NCBI GenBank assembly: GCA_000697455.1
Contig: JNET01032719.1
Location: 1-30,698 of the forward strand
Source of the DNA: Basidiobolus heterosporus B8920
Lineage: Eukaryota > Basidiobolomycota > Basidiobolomycetes > Basidiobolales > Basidiobolaceae
Length of the DNA: 30,698 nt
Reading direction: 5' to 3'
This document shows, piece after piece, positions 21,896 to 30,698 of this stretch (positions within the stretch are counted from its first letter, which is position 1; every line of letters begins with the position of its first letter). A program made the position numbers and the translations under genes. The notes below the pieces were generated by a model. The model ran no database searches. It was not told the DNA's origin and saw only the letters and a list, made by a program, of their open reading frames with translations.

Positions 21896-22736
21896 GTTAC
21901 GCTTTCAAGAACAGAGAGAACTCAGGAGAGAACAAGACGACCATTTGTATGATGATTGTCATGGTTTTGTGACACGTATATTTCACAATTTAACAATGCC
22001 AACCTTATCTTGTCTAACTATTATAAATACAGGGCAAAATAACATGCTCAAATCTTCTGATTAACAAATCAAATGACGATGTTCACAGGAATCCTGGCAA
22101 ATAACATAGAGCCTGATAATAGTAGCACCACTTAAATTAAGCCTTACAACTCTGTGCGATGCTAAAAAAGATTGCTTGGATTTAGTAAGCACATTGTGCA
22201 ACGAATACCTCCACGAATACTTCGGCCTGTAATGAAGTATCATACATTTACTATGCTACTTACTGTAAGAATTGAAATTGGCCAAGTCTAAATTCTATAT
22301 TGGCAACTCATAGTCCCTCTGAAGAAGAAAGGATCGAACCTGGAATCAAGAATGAAATGTGGAAATGGGAGTGCAAGCAGAACGTGTTCAGCATGATTTT
22401 CATCAGTCTTGCTTTTCATCCTTGTGCTTCCATATTTGGCTCCCCATAAATCATACTATGTGGGGGAATGAAAGGCGTGAGTAAGCAAGGAGCTCGAGCA
22501 AGTGGCACGCTTCATTCACATTCAGATTGATTAAAAGCCCACTTCAGATACTTCCTTTATTCTTGGCAATTCCATCAACCGATCCTTTACATTCTCTCGA
22601 AGAGGAGCTTTATTTTGAATCCCTTTAAAGATTGACCGTACTCGACATTGATCTACTTTAAATACATCTAAACGATTTCCGGCGGTTAAAACCGGTAGAA
22701 ATCCAATTCTGTTCAATAGCTGAATACTCTCCAACA
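21896..22736. promoter_or_regulatory. Divergent upstream region of the transporter and PH-CRIB genes
   Basis: 841 bases between two divergent start codons. No convincing gene: the minus-strand frame at 22531-22737 overlaps the PH-CRIB start and shows no family likeness. A phrase resembling a tRNA T-arm at about 22331-22343 does not fold into a tRNA. Confidence 0.4.
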
Positions 22737-23675
22737 ATGAGTGGATATCCTTCGACCACCTCTAGCACCGTCACCATCCCTCCTGAGTTCCCTGCGTGCG
22801 CCACAGTGATGGAGGCAATCAAACAGGATTATCTACCAGTTCGGGGAGTAGGAATGACCGGCTGGCTGTGGTCGAAACGTCTGGTTATGCTCAAGAACAC
22901 TTGTATCACTATTCATAAGCAGAAGGTTCGAATCAATTGTCTAAATTCTCGTGAATTATTTTGAATGACTCATTGTGTACTTCTCTGAAAAGAACCAAGC
23001 AAAAGCCTTGGAAACATTGTTCTTTGAAGAGATACAAGATCTAGAACGTTGTGATAGCCGGACTTACTGTATCAAAGTTGTCACTGAACTCAAAACACTT
23101 TTCCTCAGCTTCAAATCGGACAGCGAGATGTGGTCCTGGATGGATGCCATTTACAAGGTAACAGTTTCTACGGGATATTTTCCAAGGAATAATATCTATA
23201 TATATCTATCTATATATTTACAGCGTACCCCGATGAAAGGAGTTTCGAATCCCACCAACTTCAACCACACTGCGCACATCAGCTTTGATGATTCTACTGG
23301 GATGGTTATGGTCAGTGTCATCATCAAACCATGGAAACTCCGCCACCTCCTCATCCTTTCTTTACGAATATAGACCCTAGATCCTGATTTGTCCGCTCCC
23401 AAACTTAGTAAAGACACCCTCCTGGAACACCCAGAGATTCTGCAAGATCTGCTGATGGTGTACCAGGCTAGAAACATGCCAAATCGGTATACAAATCACT
23501 ATTCTACCCTGATTCATACAACCAACAGCTTGTTAAGATCTTTCGAACTTCCCGAGATTCCCAGACTATCCACATTCGACGACCTGGAGGTAAGCCACTT
23601 GATTAGACCTAAAAACCCACCAATCTGCCAACGCTAACCCTAACCCAGTTCTTCATCCCGCAAACTAGTTATTAA
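22737..23675 (+). CDS. Stand-alone PH-CRIB protein (PAK/Cla4 regulatory half, no kinase)
   Basis: Likely binds phosphoinositide membranes through PH and active Cdc42/Rac through CRIB. Exons 22737-22925, 22993-23157, 23224-23310, 23374-23589 and 23649-23675 give 227 residues. The PH domain spans about 35-120 (TGWLWSKRLVMLKN to SEMWSWMDAIYK). The CRIB motif VSNPTNFNHTAHISFD sits at 125-140 with the invariant S, P, F, H and H. The following helix region (LLEHPEILQDLLMVYQAR) resembles the PAK segment NPQAVLDVLEFY. Cla4-type PAKs continue into a serine/threonine kinase; here the frame ends soon after LSTFDDLE, and no kinase sequence lies in the next kilobases on this strand. The last exon (eight residues, then TAA) is the least certain; without that splice the protein ends at 23634-23636. 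Confidence 0.8.
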
Positions 23676-24256
23676 TCCACATAACCGTTTATACTTGTTT
23701 TATACTTAAATCAGTGCCCATACAGTTGGGGATTTTGTTCTATTAATTTCAAGACGCCATGAACCAACAGTGTCTGACATATCAATACCGTAACTAAAGT
23801 CGTCCATGAATAAACTAACGAGTGTTTTAAAGAAGGGTTAGTCTTGTACTTGAAAAAAATAGGTTTGTTGGCCAGGTATCTGTCCTTGAACACGATATTC
23901 AATATGTCAGGTCTTCAGCAGGTCATATGTATTTTACTCTTGGGTCACGTCGGAGGAGACTTCACAATGTTAGTGAGCGCAAGAAGATTCTTGACAAGTC
24001 CCCAATTTTTATAACCCGGAACATAACGAATATTAGAAAAGTAAACTTACCAATTATTGGAGTACCACTAGTAGCGCATGATGTAAATCAACAAGTTATA
24101 AAGAGGAGACAATGGACAGTTCTTGATGGTTATGCTTGTTCGATAAAAAAAGGAGAAAAAATTCCAGAAATAAAATCGAATCAAATCGAATCAAATCCAA
24201 TCAAATCCAATCAACTATCACATTGTGTCCATGAAAAATACCGATTTTACTTCTAA
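23676..24256. other. Convergent intergenic region with possible small ORF
   Basis: 581 bases between the PH-CRIB and DUF7719 3' ends. A minus-strand open frame at 23711-23902 encodes up to 63 residues, with one hydrophobic stretch (SWTTLVTVLICQTLLVHGVL) and a protein-like composition. It lacks an ATG and would need an upstream exon that I could not find. The plus-strand frame at 23927-24256 ends in a microsatellite and looks spurious. No family is recognised for either. Confidence 0.35.
24171..24215. repeat. 10-bp microsatellite (TCAAATCSAA)n
   Basis: About 4.5 head-to-tail copies of a ten-base unit, TAAAATCGAA, TCAAATCGAA, TCAAATCCAA, TCAAATCCAA and TCAAC, lie just outside the 3' end of the DUF7719 gene. 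Confidence 0.85.
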
Positions 24257-24869
24257 TTACATATAATAGAAATAATAGTAGATTCCTACTGGTAGTAAAC
24301 TGATAAGACATGGAATCAATTCCAATTGAAAGATACAATAAATCCAAAAGGTCGCTAATCCTGGACAACGCATCATAACTCCAAACGCTGGGTCATTATA
24401 TATTACATGTATAAGGAAATAACCTGAGGTAGCTCCAACAACCGTAAGAGCAGGAGTCATCAACTTTGCGTTACGATAGCGGCAAGTGAAGTAGATGATC
24501 AAGAGTAAGCCTAGTCCAAAGCATTAGTTCTATCGTCTATGCTGTGAAAAAACTAGATGGTTTACCTGGGAACACTTTAGCCATTTTTTTGAGGATCATA
24601 GCGATGGTCACTTCATTATTGTATTGTTGATGGACCAATGCCTCAAAAAGGCCAAACAATGCGGTGAAAGGGACAGTGAATAGTAGTGCCTGTAAGAAGT
24701 AGCCTTCTGGAGGTGGTTGGTTCTCTGGCTTTGGGATCTTCACCTGCTTTAAAATCCCAGTCTCTTCGATGATTCGGTGCTTTTCAACATCGGGAATGTC
24801 ATCAACTAGGGGTTTACGTGGACGAGGTTTGTGTTTGGTTTTGTCGTCAAGCTCAGTGATTCTAGCCAT
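24257..24869 (-). CDS. DUF7719-like fungal membrane protein
   Basis: Function unknown. Exons (minus) 24566-24869 and 24257-24510 are joined through a split glycine codon across a 55-base intron, giving 185 residues. The N-terminal 65 or so residues are charged and proline-rich (KTKHKPRPRKPLVDDIPDVE). Three to four hydrophobic helices follow: ALLFTVPFTALFGLFEALVH, LLLIIYFTCRY, TVVGATSGYFLIHVIY and a final pair. The sequence GVMMRCPGLATFWIYCIFQLEL corresponds to the GYxxVMKQAPPLGTLWVW..EL segment I associate with the fungal DUF7719 family; that link is from memory and moderately sure. The final helices run to the C-terminus (LLPVGIYYYFYYM). Confidence 0.78.
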
Positions 24870-25328
24870 GAGAATAATTGGTATCTAAGCAAGTTAGAAA
24901 TCAACAAGGATGCCAATATACACTAAATGTATCCACCCAATGCACGCCATCAGACTCCCAACGCAAATTTCTACGATGATTTATCTATATGCTTGTTTTA
25001 AACGTGCTTCTATAATGGTTTATCTTTTATGCTTATTTTAAACACAAACGATGCGAGATCACCATTCTTAGCTTTACTTCAACCTAAACTAACTCTTACT
25101 TCTAAGTTATATATTTGTACTAGTCTCGCCCTCTCGCTCACACGGTAACCTTAATCGTTAATCGCTATTGGATCAACTCACACGACATTCGTGATTTCAC
25201 TCGCTACTTATTTGTGATTTTATCTTACAGACTAATCTAATCTGGTTATCTATTAGCCGAGTTTCTCCGCTCTATGAGACAAAAACATCCCCAGAGAGCC
25301 CGAGATAGATAGGTGGACCAATAATTTT

Positions 25329-25342
25329 AACCCTAACCCTAA
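25329..25342. repeat. Interstitial telomere-like motif (CCCTAA)2
   Basis: AACCCTAACCCTAA, two perfect telomeric units, lies in the gene-poor region. It is too short for a chromosome end and could be a telo-box for a TTAGGG-binding factor. Confidence 0.5.
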
Positions 25343-25599
25343 TCTAACATCACTTTTTACTGTTTACTATACAGAGCACTTATTATTATTAGCGCTCAAT
25401 AGTGCTACATAAAATTATGCTTAACCACCATTACATAACTACATGCTCAATGATTGAAACATCTAGAACTCACAATCGCCTCAATTATATCTTAGCTCTA
25501 ATCGCTAAGCTGCAATGAAGTGAAGAGGACTTTTTTAATGCAATCGAACACATGTGTACTAATGACATATATATAGTATGTATCAAGTCGCTAACCAAA

Positions 25600-25775
25600 A
25601 AACCCACTAACCAGTTCCATCGAGTGTGCCGATAGCGCTTACGGATGATTTTCGTAGCTGCATTACCAAAAAAGGCCTGTTCTATCTCGACCAAAAATGG
25701 AGTAACCAATCTCTGCAGGTCATGAATCTTCGGATGTATATAGGATGCAAGATCCCCAAACTAAGAAACTCTGGT
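25600..25775 (-). pseudogene. Possible coding relic, family not recognised
   Basis: On the minus strand an open frame begins after a TTCTTAG (acceptor-like) at about 25767-25773. It reads protein-like sequence (IHPKIHDLQRLVTPFLVEIE, then QAFFGNAATKIIRKRYRHTR) before turning into random-looking sequence. No start codon or flanking exon was found. It could be an exon fragment of a lost gene or a chance open frame. Confidence 0.2.
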
Positions 25776-26561
25776 GGAATAATAACCTATTTAGGGAAGA
25801 GCAGTGATGATACAAAATAAGACTAATATATCGGTTAGGAGTGATCTAGGCGTGATCTCTATCGATACACGCAGACGCTTTGTAGTACAAAAACAACAAT
25901 TCGGATGATCCTTTTGTAACAGGTGGACGAATACAGACGCATGCAAACGAATACAGTCGAATACAACAGACTTGATGCCAGGGAAGTTCTATCACAAAGA
26001 CAATAAAGCAGCCTCACTACAAATTTAGATTAGGGTTAAATCTTTTATCCTCACTAGCTTCAACATCAGCCCCTAGATCCACATTAGGCTACTCATCTAT
26101 TCGCTGGTGTACAGTATTCCTGGTGGAAGCCAAATCACTACAATCCAGGATCTGGGAAAAAACGATGACGACAAATGTTGCTAGTATCGCTTCTGGTTGG
26201 TCGACATGGTGCTTCTTTTGAATTTGGAAATTTGTTTGCATTGATTACCTTTTACTGAAATCCTTGCCATTACCACAAATGGAAGATGTGATCATTTCCA
26301 GGGTTGGGAATCGCATTGAGGGTCTAGTGGGAGTATTCATAAATCTGCGTTCGCCCGTAGATTTCGTGCTCAGATCTAACGCACATTTGTAGTGGAATCG
26401 TGTCTTTACCAGCGGTTCTTTTAGTTTTATACGCAACATATTATTGATCCATTTCCTTGGAGTTGTTTCATCTCCACCTTTATCTAAGTCACTCCCACAC
26501 ACCTATTCCCATTCTCCCTTTGTGGGATACCCCTCGCCTGGAGTGTTTGCACAAATAGACA

Positions 26562-29114
26562 ATGCCTAATACTGACGAGCACAAGCGACAACGCGTCAGC
26601 CGTGCTTGCGATCACTGTCGACGAAAGAAAGTTCGTTGTGATGGTGTACAGCCGTGTTGTGGCCACTGTAAAGTTCTTAATATCGAATGTACATATCTCG
26701 ACGTCACTAAAAAGCGGGGTCCTCCTAAAGGGTACATCGAGGCAATCGAAAACCGTTTACACCGTATGGAGCACCTGCTAGGCGGGCTTGCCCAGAGCGA
26801 CCCTCGTGTCGCCGAGAACATCATGGCTGAGCTTCGTAAAATAGAGATCGACGATTCAGCAGCTATCATAAATTCACAGCGCTCGAACAAGTCGAGCGAA
26901 CGCGTAAGAAGCCCACACATCCGCAAAGATTCTCCCGATTCTGGATGCACTTCTCCACTCAGCAGCTCTTCGAAGAGCAGCCCTCAGGAAGGCTTGGTTT
27001 CGGATCCAGCTATAGCCTCCTTGAGTGACGAAACGAGCCAACTCACCTTTGATGACCATGGTCGAGTAAGATATATGGGCGGTAGTTCTGGGTTTTATCT
27101 TCTTCAGGAGAATGTCAAGACTGAAGACTCGTTTGATTCCCTTCGTTCATTCATCCAAGAGTCATCCAATCACGAAAGCCATGAAGATGGGGCGGATATA
27201 CTCCCTGCTGCTCCAGTCTTTGAACACTTGCTTGAGATCTATTTCACATACATCAACCCCTTCTTCCCTATACTACACAAAGCGGATTTCTATGCTGAAC
27301 TACGAAAAAACATTCACTCAGTTTCCAAGTTGTTGTTGAATGCTATCTTTGCCCTGGCTTCTAATCTGTCCAGGGAAAGAGATCTTCTTTACAAAGAAAA
27401 CGCTCGTTTTGAGGTGTTCTACAGTAGAGCCAAGCAACTGTTGAATGAATCATATGATGTGACCTCTCTTTCCAATGTTCAAGCCTTGATCCTCCTTTCC
27501 ATCGGTTTCCGAATCACCCACGGAGGAATCAAGTCGTGGATCTACAGCGGGATGGCTATACGTCTTGCCGAAGACTTGGGACTGCACCGGAATTCTGATT
27601 CTTGGCAAACCCAGCGACTCTCCAGCAGTGTTAGAGAAACCCGCAAGCGCGTATGGTGGGCGTGCTATATACTAGACCGTACGGCCAGCGCTTCGATGGG
27701 AAGGCCTCTGTGCATCGATGACAGACATTGTGATACCAAGTACCCTAGCATTCCCCAGGTTGAGTTGGATTCGCCCCAGGTGATGTCAGATCCAGAGGCT
27801 GGGTATTGCATGAAAGTGTTCGTTCAATCAATCAAACTGTACGAAATCATCGGATCTATCCTGAACAATATCTATGCCATTCGTGGGGTTTCAACTGAGA
27901 ATCCCGTTCGAAGTGAATCACTTCTTTTAGAGCTTGATTCCGCATTACATACATGGCAAGTATCACTACCCAATAGCATGAAGTACGAACCATCCGAGTA
28001 TTTCGCCGGGATCCCACCCGCTACCCCACTCGTAGCCTACCTGCACATACTTTACCACAACGCGTTGATTTTACTTCATCGTCCTTATATCCCAAAGCCC
28101 AAGCCAAAGGTGCTTCCCTCGCCTTATCCATCCTTACACATATGCACCACTTCGGCCAATAGTATCACCGCTATTGCCGGGGCATGTCACGGAAAACCAG
28201 AATGTGAGGACTTTCTCGTTCTTGTAGTGTTCCCTCTGTTCACGTCAAGTACCGTTCATCTGATCAATGCTACCTCGAATGATCCTTGGTTACGGAAGTC
28301 TGCCAAGAAAAGTCTAAGCAGCAATCTCAAGATCCTAGAGATGATCAGAGACCGCTGGGGATGCGCTGGCAAGTATTATATCGTATTGAAGAATCTACTC
28401 GATGCCAGAGGCATGCAGCTGGATGAGGAGGATATCAATCAACCAAGCCCAGTCATGGCCAACGGCGGGCCTAACTCTTTGGCAGACACCAACCAATATC
28501 CCATGGGACAAACCAGTTCAGTGGGAAGTGGGTCCATCAATCCCGGGGTGAATCCACTTCAAATACCTGATGGAATGTATTCCCCTCGTATGTCTAGCGA
28601 ATTCCCCAACCAAGCTCCAATGTCCTTCGCACCCAACACGCAGTCAGGTTTCATCCCCACCACGATTTCCCCATTGGGATCCTATTCCATCTCCACAGTG
28701 GGATTCAACCCTATCGTGCCTACCAATACAATCACGGAGATGTCGGCCAATTCACAGAGTGGGTTCGCTCAAGCACTGAACAACGCCAACGCACAAGGGA
28801 ACTTCCTTCCCATCTGGAACGTTCCCTTGTCCTTTGATTTCGACGAATGGAATGAATATGTCGGTCAGTACGATGGTGGAATGAATGTTCGCTTCTCGGG
28901 AAATCCTCCCTTAAACAATGAGAAACATATGGAGAACGTAGGGTTGAATCGAAATAACGTGGCGGGAAACGGAAACGGTAATGGTAATAGTAGTGGCGGT
29001 ATCAACGCCACCGACTCCCTTCCTACCAACATCCCTCCTTTCTATCCCAACCTTAAGGCCAACCAACTAACGCCTACACTACCAACCTTTAATCTCATGA
29101 AGCATGCGTCATAG
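26562..29114 (+). CDS. Zn(II)2Cys6 fungal transcription factor
   Basis: Nuclear DNA-binding regulator; the target pathway is unknown. It is a single uninterrupted frame of 850 residues, unlike the intron-rich neighbours. The binuclear zinc cluster spans residues 16-43 (C16, C19, C26, C33, C36, C43) with an extra C32 beside C33. A basic linker and short coiled coil follow (KKRGPPKGYIEAIENRLHRM, about 51-75). A serine-rich stretch covers about 100-165. The fungal-specific transcription factor domain runs from about 219 (FEHLLEIYFTYINPFFPILH) through GMAIRLAEDLGLHRN (near 330) and the RKRVWWACYILDR motif. The C-terminal 220 residues are rich in N, S, P, G and M, including a GNGNGNGN run near 805-811, and are probably an activation region. 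The linker sequence recalls XlnR-like or sugar-utilisation regulators, but I do not assign a specific orthologue. Confidence 0.95.
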   Translation: MPNTDEHKRQRVSRACDHCRRKKVRCDGVQPCCGHCKVLNIECTYLDVTKKRGPPKGYIEAIENRLHRMEHLLGGLAQSDPRVAENIMAELRKIEIDDSAAIINSQRSNKSSERVRSPHIRKDSPDSGCTSPLSSSSKSSPQEGLVSDPAIASLSDETSQLTFDDHGRVRYMGGSSGFYLLQENVKTEDSFDSLRSFIQESSNHESHEDGADILPAAPVFEHLLEIYFTYINPFFPILHKADFYAELRKNIHSVSKLLLNAIFALASNLSRERDLLYKENARFEVFYSRAKQLLNESYDVTSLSNVQALILLSIGFRITHGGIKSWIYSGMAIRLAEDLGLHRNSDSWQTQRLSSSVRETRKRVWWACYILDRTASASMGRPLCIDDRHCDTKYPSIPQVELDSPQVMSDPEAGYCMKVFVQSIKLYEIIGSILNNIYAIRGVSTENPVRSESLLLELDSALHTWQVSLPNSMKYEPSEYFAGIPPATPLVAYLHILYHNALILLHRPYIPKPKPKVLPSPYPSLHICTTSANSITAIAGACHGKPECEDFLVLVVFPLFTSSTVHLINATSNDPWLRKSAKKSLSSNLKILEMIRDRWGCAGKYYIVLKNLLDARGMQLDEEDINQPSPVMANGGPNSLADTNQYPMGQTSSVGSGSINPGVNPLQIPDGMYSPRMSSEFPNQAPMSFAPNTQSGFIPTTISPLGSYSISTVGFNPIVPTNTITEMSANSQSGFAQALNNANAQGNFLPIWNVPLSFDFDEWNEYVGQYDGGMNVRFSGNPPLNNEKHMENVGLNRNNVAGNGNGNGNSSGGINATDSLPTNIPPFYPNLKANQLTPTLPTFNLMKHAS

Positions 29115-29401
29115 TTTCATCCAATCATTTCCGGTCCAATAGCTCATCGCCTTTTCCACTTTCATCGCCATTATCGACTCAGTTATACCCCTCCTCAATC
29201 CCTCCTCAACCCCGCCTTTATGCGTAGTTCAAGTCACTCTTTACGGTGACAAAATTCATGTGTATTTTTTAAATTCAGTAAATTCTTTGGTCGATATACA
29301 AATGTATAATAAACTAAAATCCCCAAAATCCCCAAAATCATCCTTTTGAATCACTAAGCCTCAGTGTTGATTGTAGAGCGAAGTTCACCACTACCACCAC
29401 T
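29115..29401. other. Short spacer between the regulator and the TDP2-like gene
   Basis: 287 bases, both genes on the plus strand, with a tandem CCCCAAAAT (29322-29338) and the promoter of the next gene. No gene was seen. Confidence 0.4.
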
Positions 29402-30297
29402 ATGATATCAGCACTGTATACTTTCTCTAACCATGACTGGGTTCCTCTTGAACCTAAACTAACAACACAACCAAGGTCGTATGAACAACTTAAGGTAGTC
29501 ACATACAATGTTCATTTCGAGAAACAGGAATACTTGCCTCGTATGAAAGCGGTCCTTAGCGAGCTCCAACAACAAGAAGGGGATATAGTTTGTCTTCAAG
29601 AGATGCTCCACTTATTCCTGTCCGTATTTCTAGAAGATCCCTGGGTTCAACAACATTACGCACTCTCTGACATTTCCGGGGATACCCTGGTTCCTTATGG
29701 GACTTTATTGATGACCAAACTTCAAGAGAACCATACGTATTTACGAGTTGTTCCGTTCAAGACACGCATGAATCGACAACTACTTGTATTACACACCATT
29801 ATTCACGGAAAAAAGGTCCATTTTCAATCCTTCTTGAGTATCCCAATATTTGGCCATGTTTAATGCTCACCCATGAGTAGATCAATTTCGCAACCGCTCA
29901 CTTTGAAAGCCTGGAATTCAGCAAGCGCCTCCGGTCAGAACAATTTCAAACAGCCATGGATTCCGTGAGGAACGAACAGGCGGAAGCAGCGGTGATTGTT
30001 GGGGATTTTAACATGTGTGATGAAATTGAAGAAGATCTGATCTTTCCAGTCAATGGATTTCACGATTGTTGGTCCATGTTACGACCAGACGATCCAGGTT
30101 ACACCATGGGTGTGAATTACCCACATCCTAAATACCGTCCCATTCGATTTGACCGTGTTAAACTATGGAATAGTCCCAATGAAACTCTCCTCTCTCCCAT
30201 TGCCATTGAAACCTTTGGTGAGCAACGCATCAAGAAATCCCACATGTTTCCATCCGATCACCTTGGAATCGCCACAGTATTCATGGTCCAAAAGTAA
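29402..30297 (+). CDS. TDP2-like endonuclease/exonuclease/phosphatase-fold phosphodiesterase
   Basis: Metal-dependent phosphodiesterase of the EEP fold. The motif spelling fits tyrosyl-DNA phosphodiesterase 2, which removes 5'-tyrosine adducts left by topoisomerase II; the substrate here is inferred. Exons 29402-29815 and 29881-30297 are joined in phase 0 across a 65-base intron, giving 276 residues. Motifs in order: TYNVHF (34-39), CLQEM with metal-binding E67, TAHFES (143-148), GDFNMCDEIEE (from 179) and SDHLG (263-267). TDP2 proteins have the same series (TWN, LQE, HxES, GDxN, SDH). The N-terminal ubiquitin-binding domain of animal TDP2 is absent. Fungal relatives are often annotated only as EEP-domain proteins, so I keep the general call. 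The neighbouring regulator gives no functional clue. Confidence 0.82.
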
Positions 30298-30698
30298 GCC
30301 CATTCAAAACACCATTCCATCCCCAAGGGACCACATTAAGTTTGGCTACACCTTGACCATAAACCTTCTAAACCATGCCCCTAGCTTGTAGTGACTAGTA
30401 TGTAAGAATTTCTTTACCTCAGCAAGAGGTGGTCACGGCTTCCTTGATGAGGATTATAAATCAATTGAAACCACCACTTCCAAATATCCAAAATCATTCA
30501 GAAATTCTTCATTTTCTCCTCTTTCTCTTTGAACTAACCTAGCATTATGAATTTCATTTACTAAGATCCTGGAGTGGAATGATGATCATGTTGAAATTCA
30601 CATAGTTTAGCACCTGATTATTCATACTTGATCTGTTGTGAGATTCTGGGAGTTATTGGAAGTGATTTGGAGAATTAGAAGAATATGTGGTTTTCACT
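30298..30698. other. Right flank, 3' region of the TDP2-like gene entering a repeat
   Basis: No gene. The last 60 bases are a copy of the dispersed repeat also found at 1033-1090, cut by the window end; weaker similarity begins near 30560. Confidence 0.5.
30639..30697. repeat. Dispersed repeat, right copy (truncated by window end)
   Basis: Same-orientation match to 1033-1090 with about 8 mismatches, almost all transitions by eye, centred on TTATTGGAAGTGATT and GAGAATTAG. The element probably continues beyond the window. Confidence 0.7.

Larger units (their letters stand above)
24870..26561. other. Gene-poor upstream region of the Zn2Cys6 regulator
   Basis: About 1.7 kb without an intact gene. 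It contains a diverged tandem duplication around 24974-25044, a telomere-like motif (25329-25342), a short GAATACAG-type repeat cluster near 25928-25965, an ATTAGGGTTA motif near 26030 and a coding-like relic on the minus strand (25600-25775). The DUF7719 promoter lies at the left end and the regulator's promoter at the right. Confidence 0.45.

Noticed and set aside
22331-22343. tRNA suggested by GGATCGAACCTGG (T-arm-like on the minus strand)
   Set aside because: No matching acceptor, D or anticodon stems could be drawn around it.
22531-22737. 68-codon minus-strand frame overlapping the PH-CRIB start
   Set aside because: Antisense to the 5' end of a recognisable gene, with no motif of its own.
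23927-24256. 109-codon plus-strand frame
   Set aside because: Its C-terminal part is translated microsatellite and the rest shows no family likeness; antisense to the DUF7719 3' region.
26245-26502. 85-codon minus-strand frame upstream of the regulator
   Set aside because: No family resemblance and it falls in the expected promoter and leader of the Zn2Cys6 gene.

Overview
The window is nuclear DNA of a fungus. The protein-coding genes are interrupted by many short introns of about 44-74 bases with GT..AG ends. They include a class IV chitin synthase, a Zn(II)2Cys6 transcription factor and a PAK-type PH-CRIB protein. An early-diverging, filamentous, non-Dikarya lineage (for example Mucoromycota or Zoopagomycota) seems most likely to me, because of the intron density, the canonical dynamitin and the metaxin, but the sequence alone does not prove it. 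No virus, plasmid, CRISPR array, rRNA or tRNA was found.

Layout. Positions 1-3587 hold no intact gene: AT-rich DNA with short degenerate repeats, a decayed coding-like block (1684-2434) and a telomere-like motif. From 3588 onward I assembled fourteen genes, thirteen of them well supported: class IV chitin synthase (+), RAD6-type ubiquitin-conjugating enzyme (-), RIB7 riboflavin reductase with a long repeat tail (-), dynamitin (+), MDM35/TRIAP1 (+), metaxin (+), DSK2/ubiquilin (+), mitochondrial ribosomal protein bS6m (+), membrane-anchored fatty aldehyde dehydrogenase (-), SLC35F-type transporter (-), PH-CRIB protein without kinase (+), DUF7719-like membrane protein (-), Zn2Cys6 regulator (+) and a TDP2-like endonuclease/phosphodiesterase (+). 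A 1.7-kb gene-poor stretch (24870-26561) precedes the regulator, and the right edge enters a diverged copy of a repeat also present near position 1033.

How the genes relate. There is no operon-like logic, as expected in a eukaryote. Three neighbours (MDM35, metaxin, bS6m; 13.4-18.0 kb) act in mitochondrial lipid transfer, outer-membrane protein assembly and translation. RAD6 and DSK2 are both ubiquitin-system proteins. Chitin synthase and the PH-CRIB protein plausibly both serve polarised growth.

The most unusual item is the RIB7 gene. Its last exon reads without a stop from the conserved end of the reductase domain into a tail of about 345 residues, carrying some 26 octapeptides of the YPPQAxSG type. 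Also worth attention are a stand-alone PH-CRIB protein, a 72-base stop-free intron in the transporter gene, and dispersed repeats at both ends of the window. All exon structures were assembled by eye from splice signals, reading phase and family conservation.
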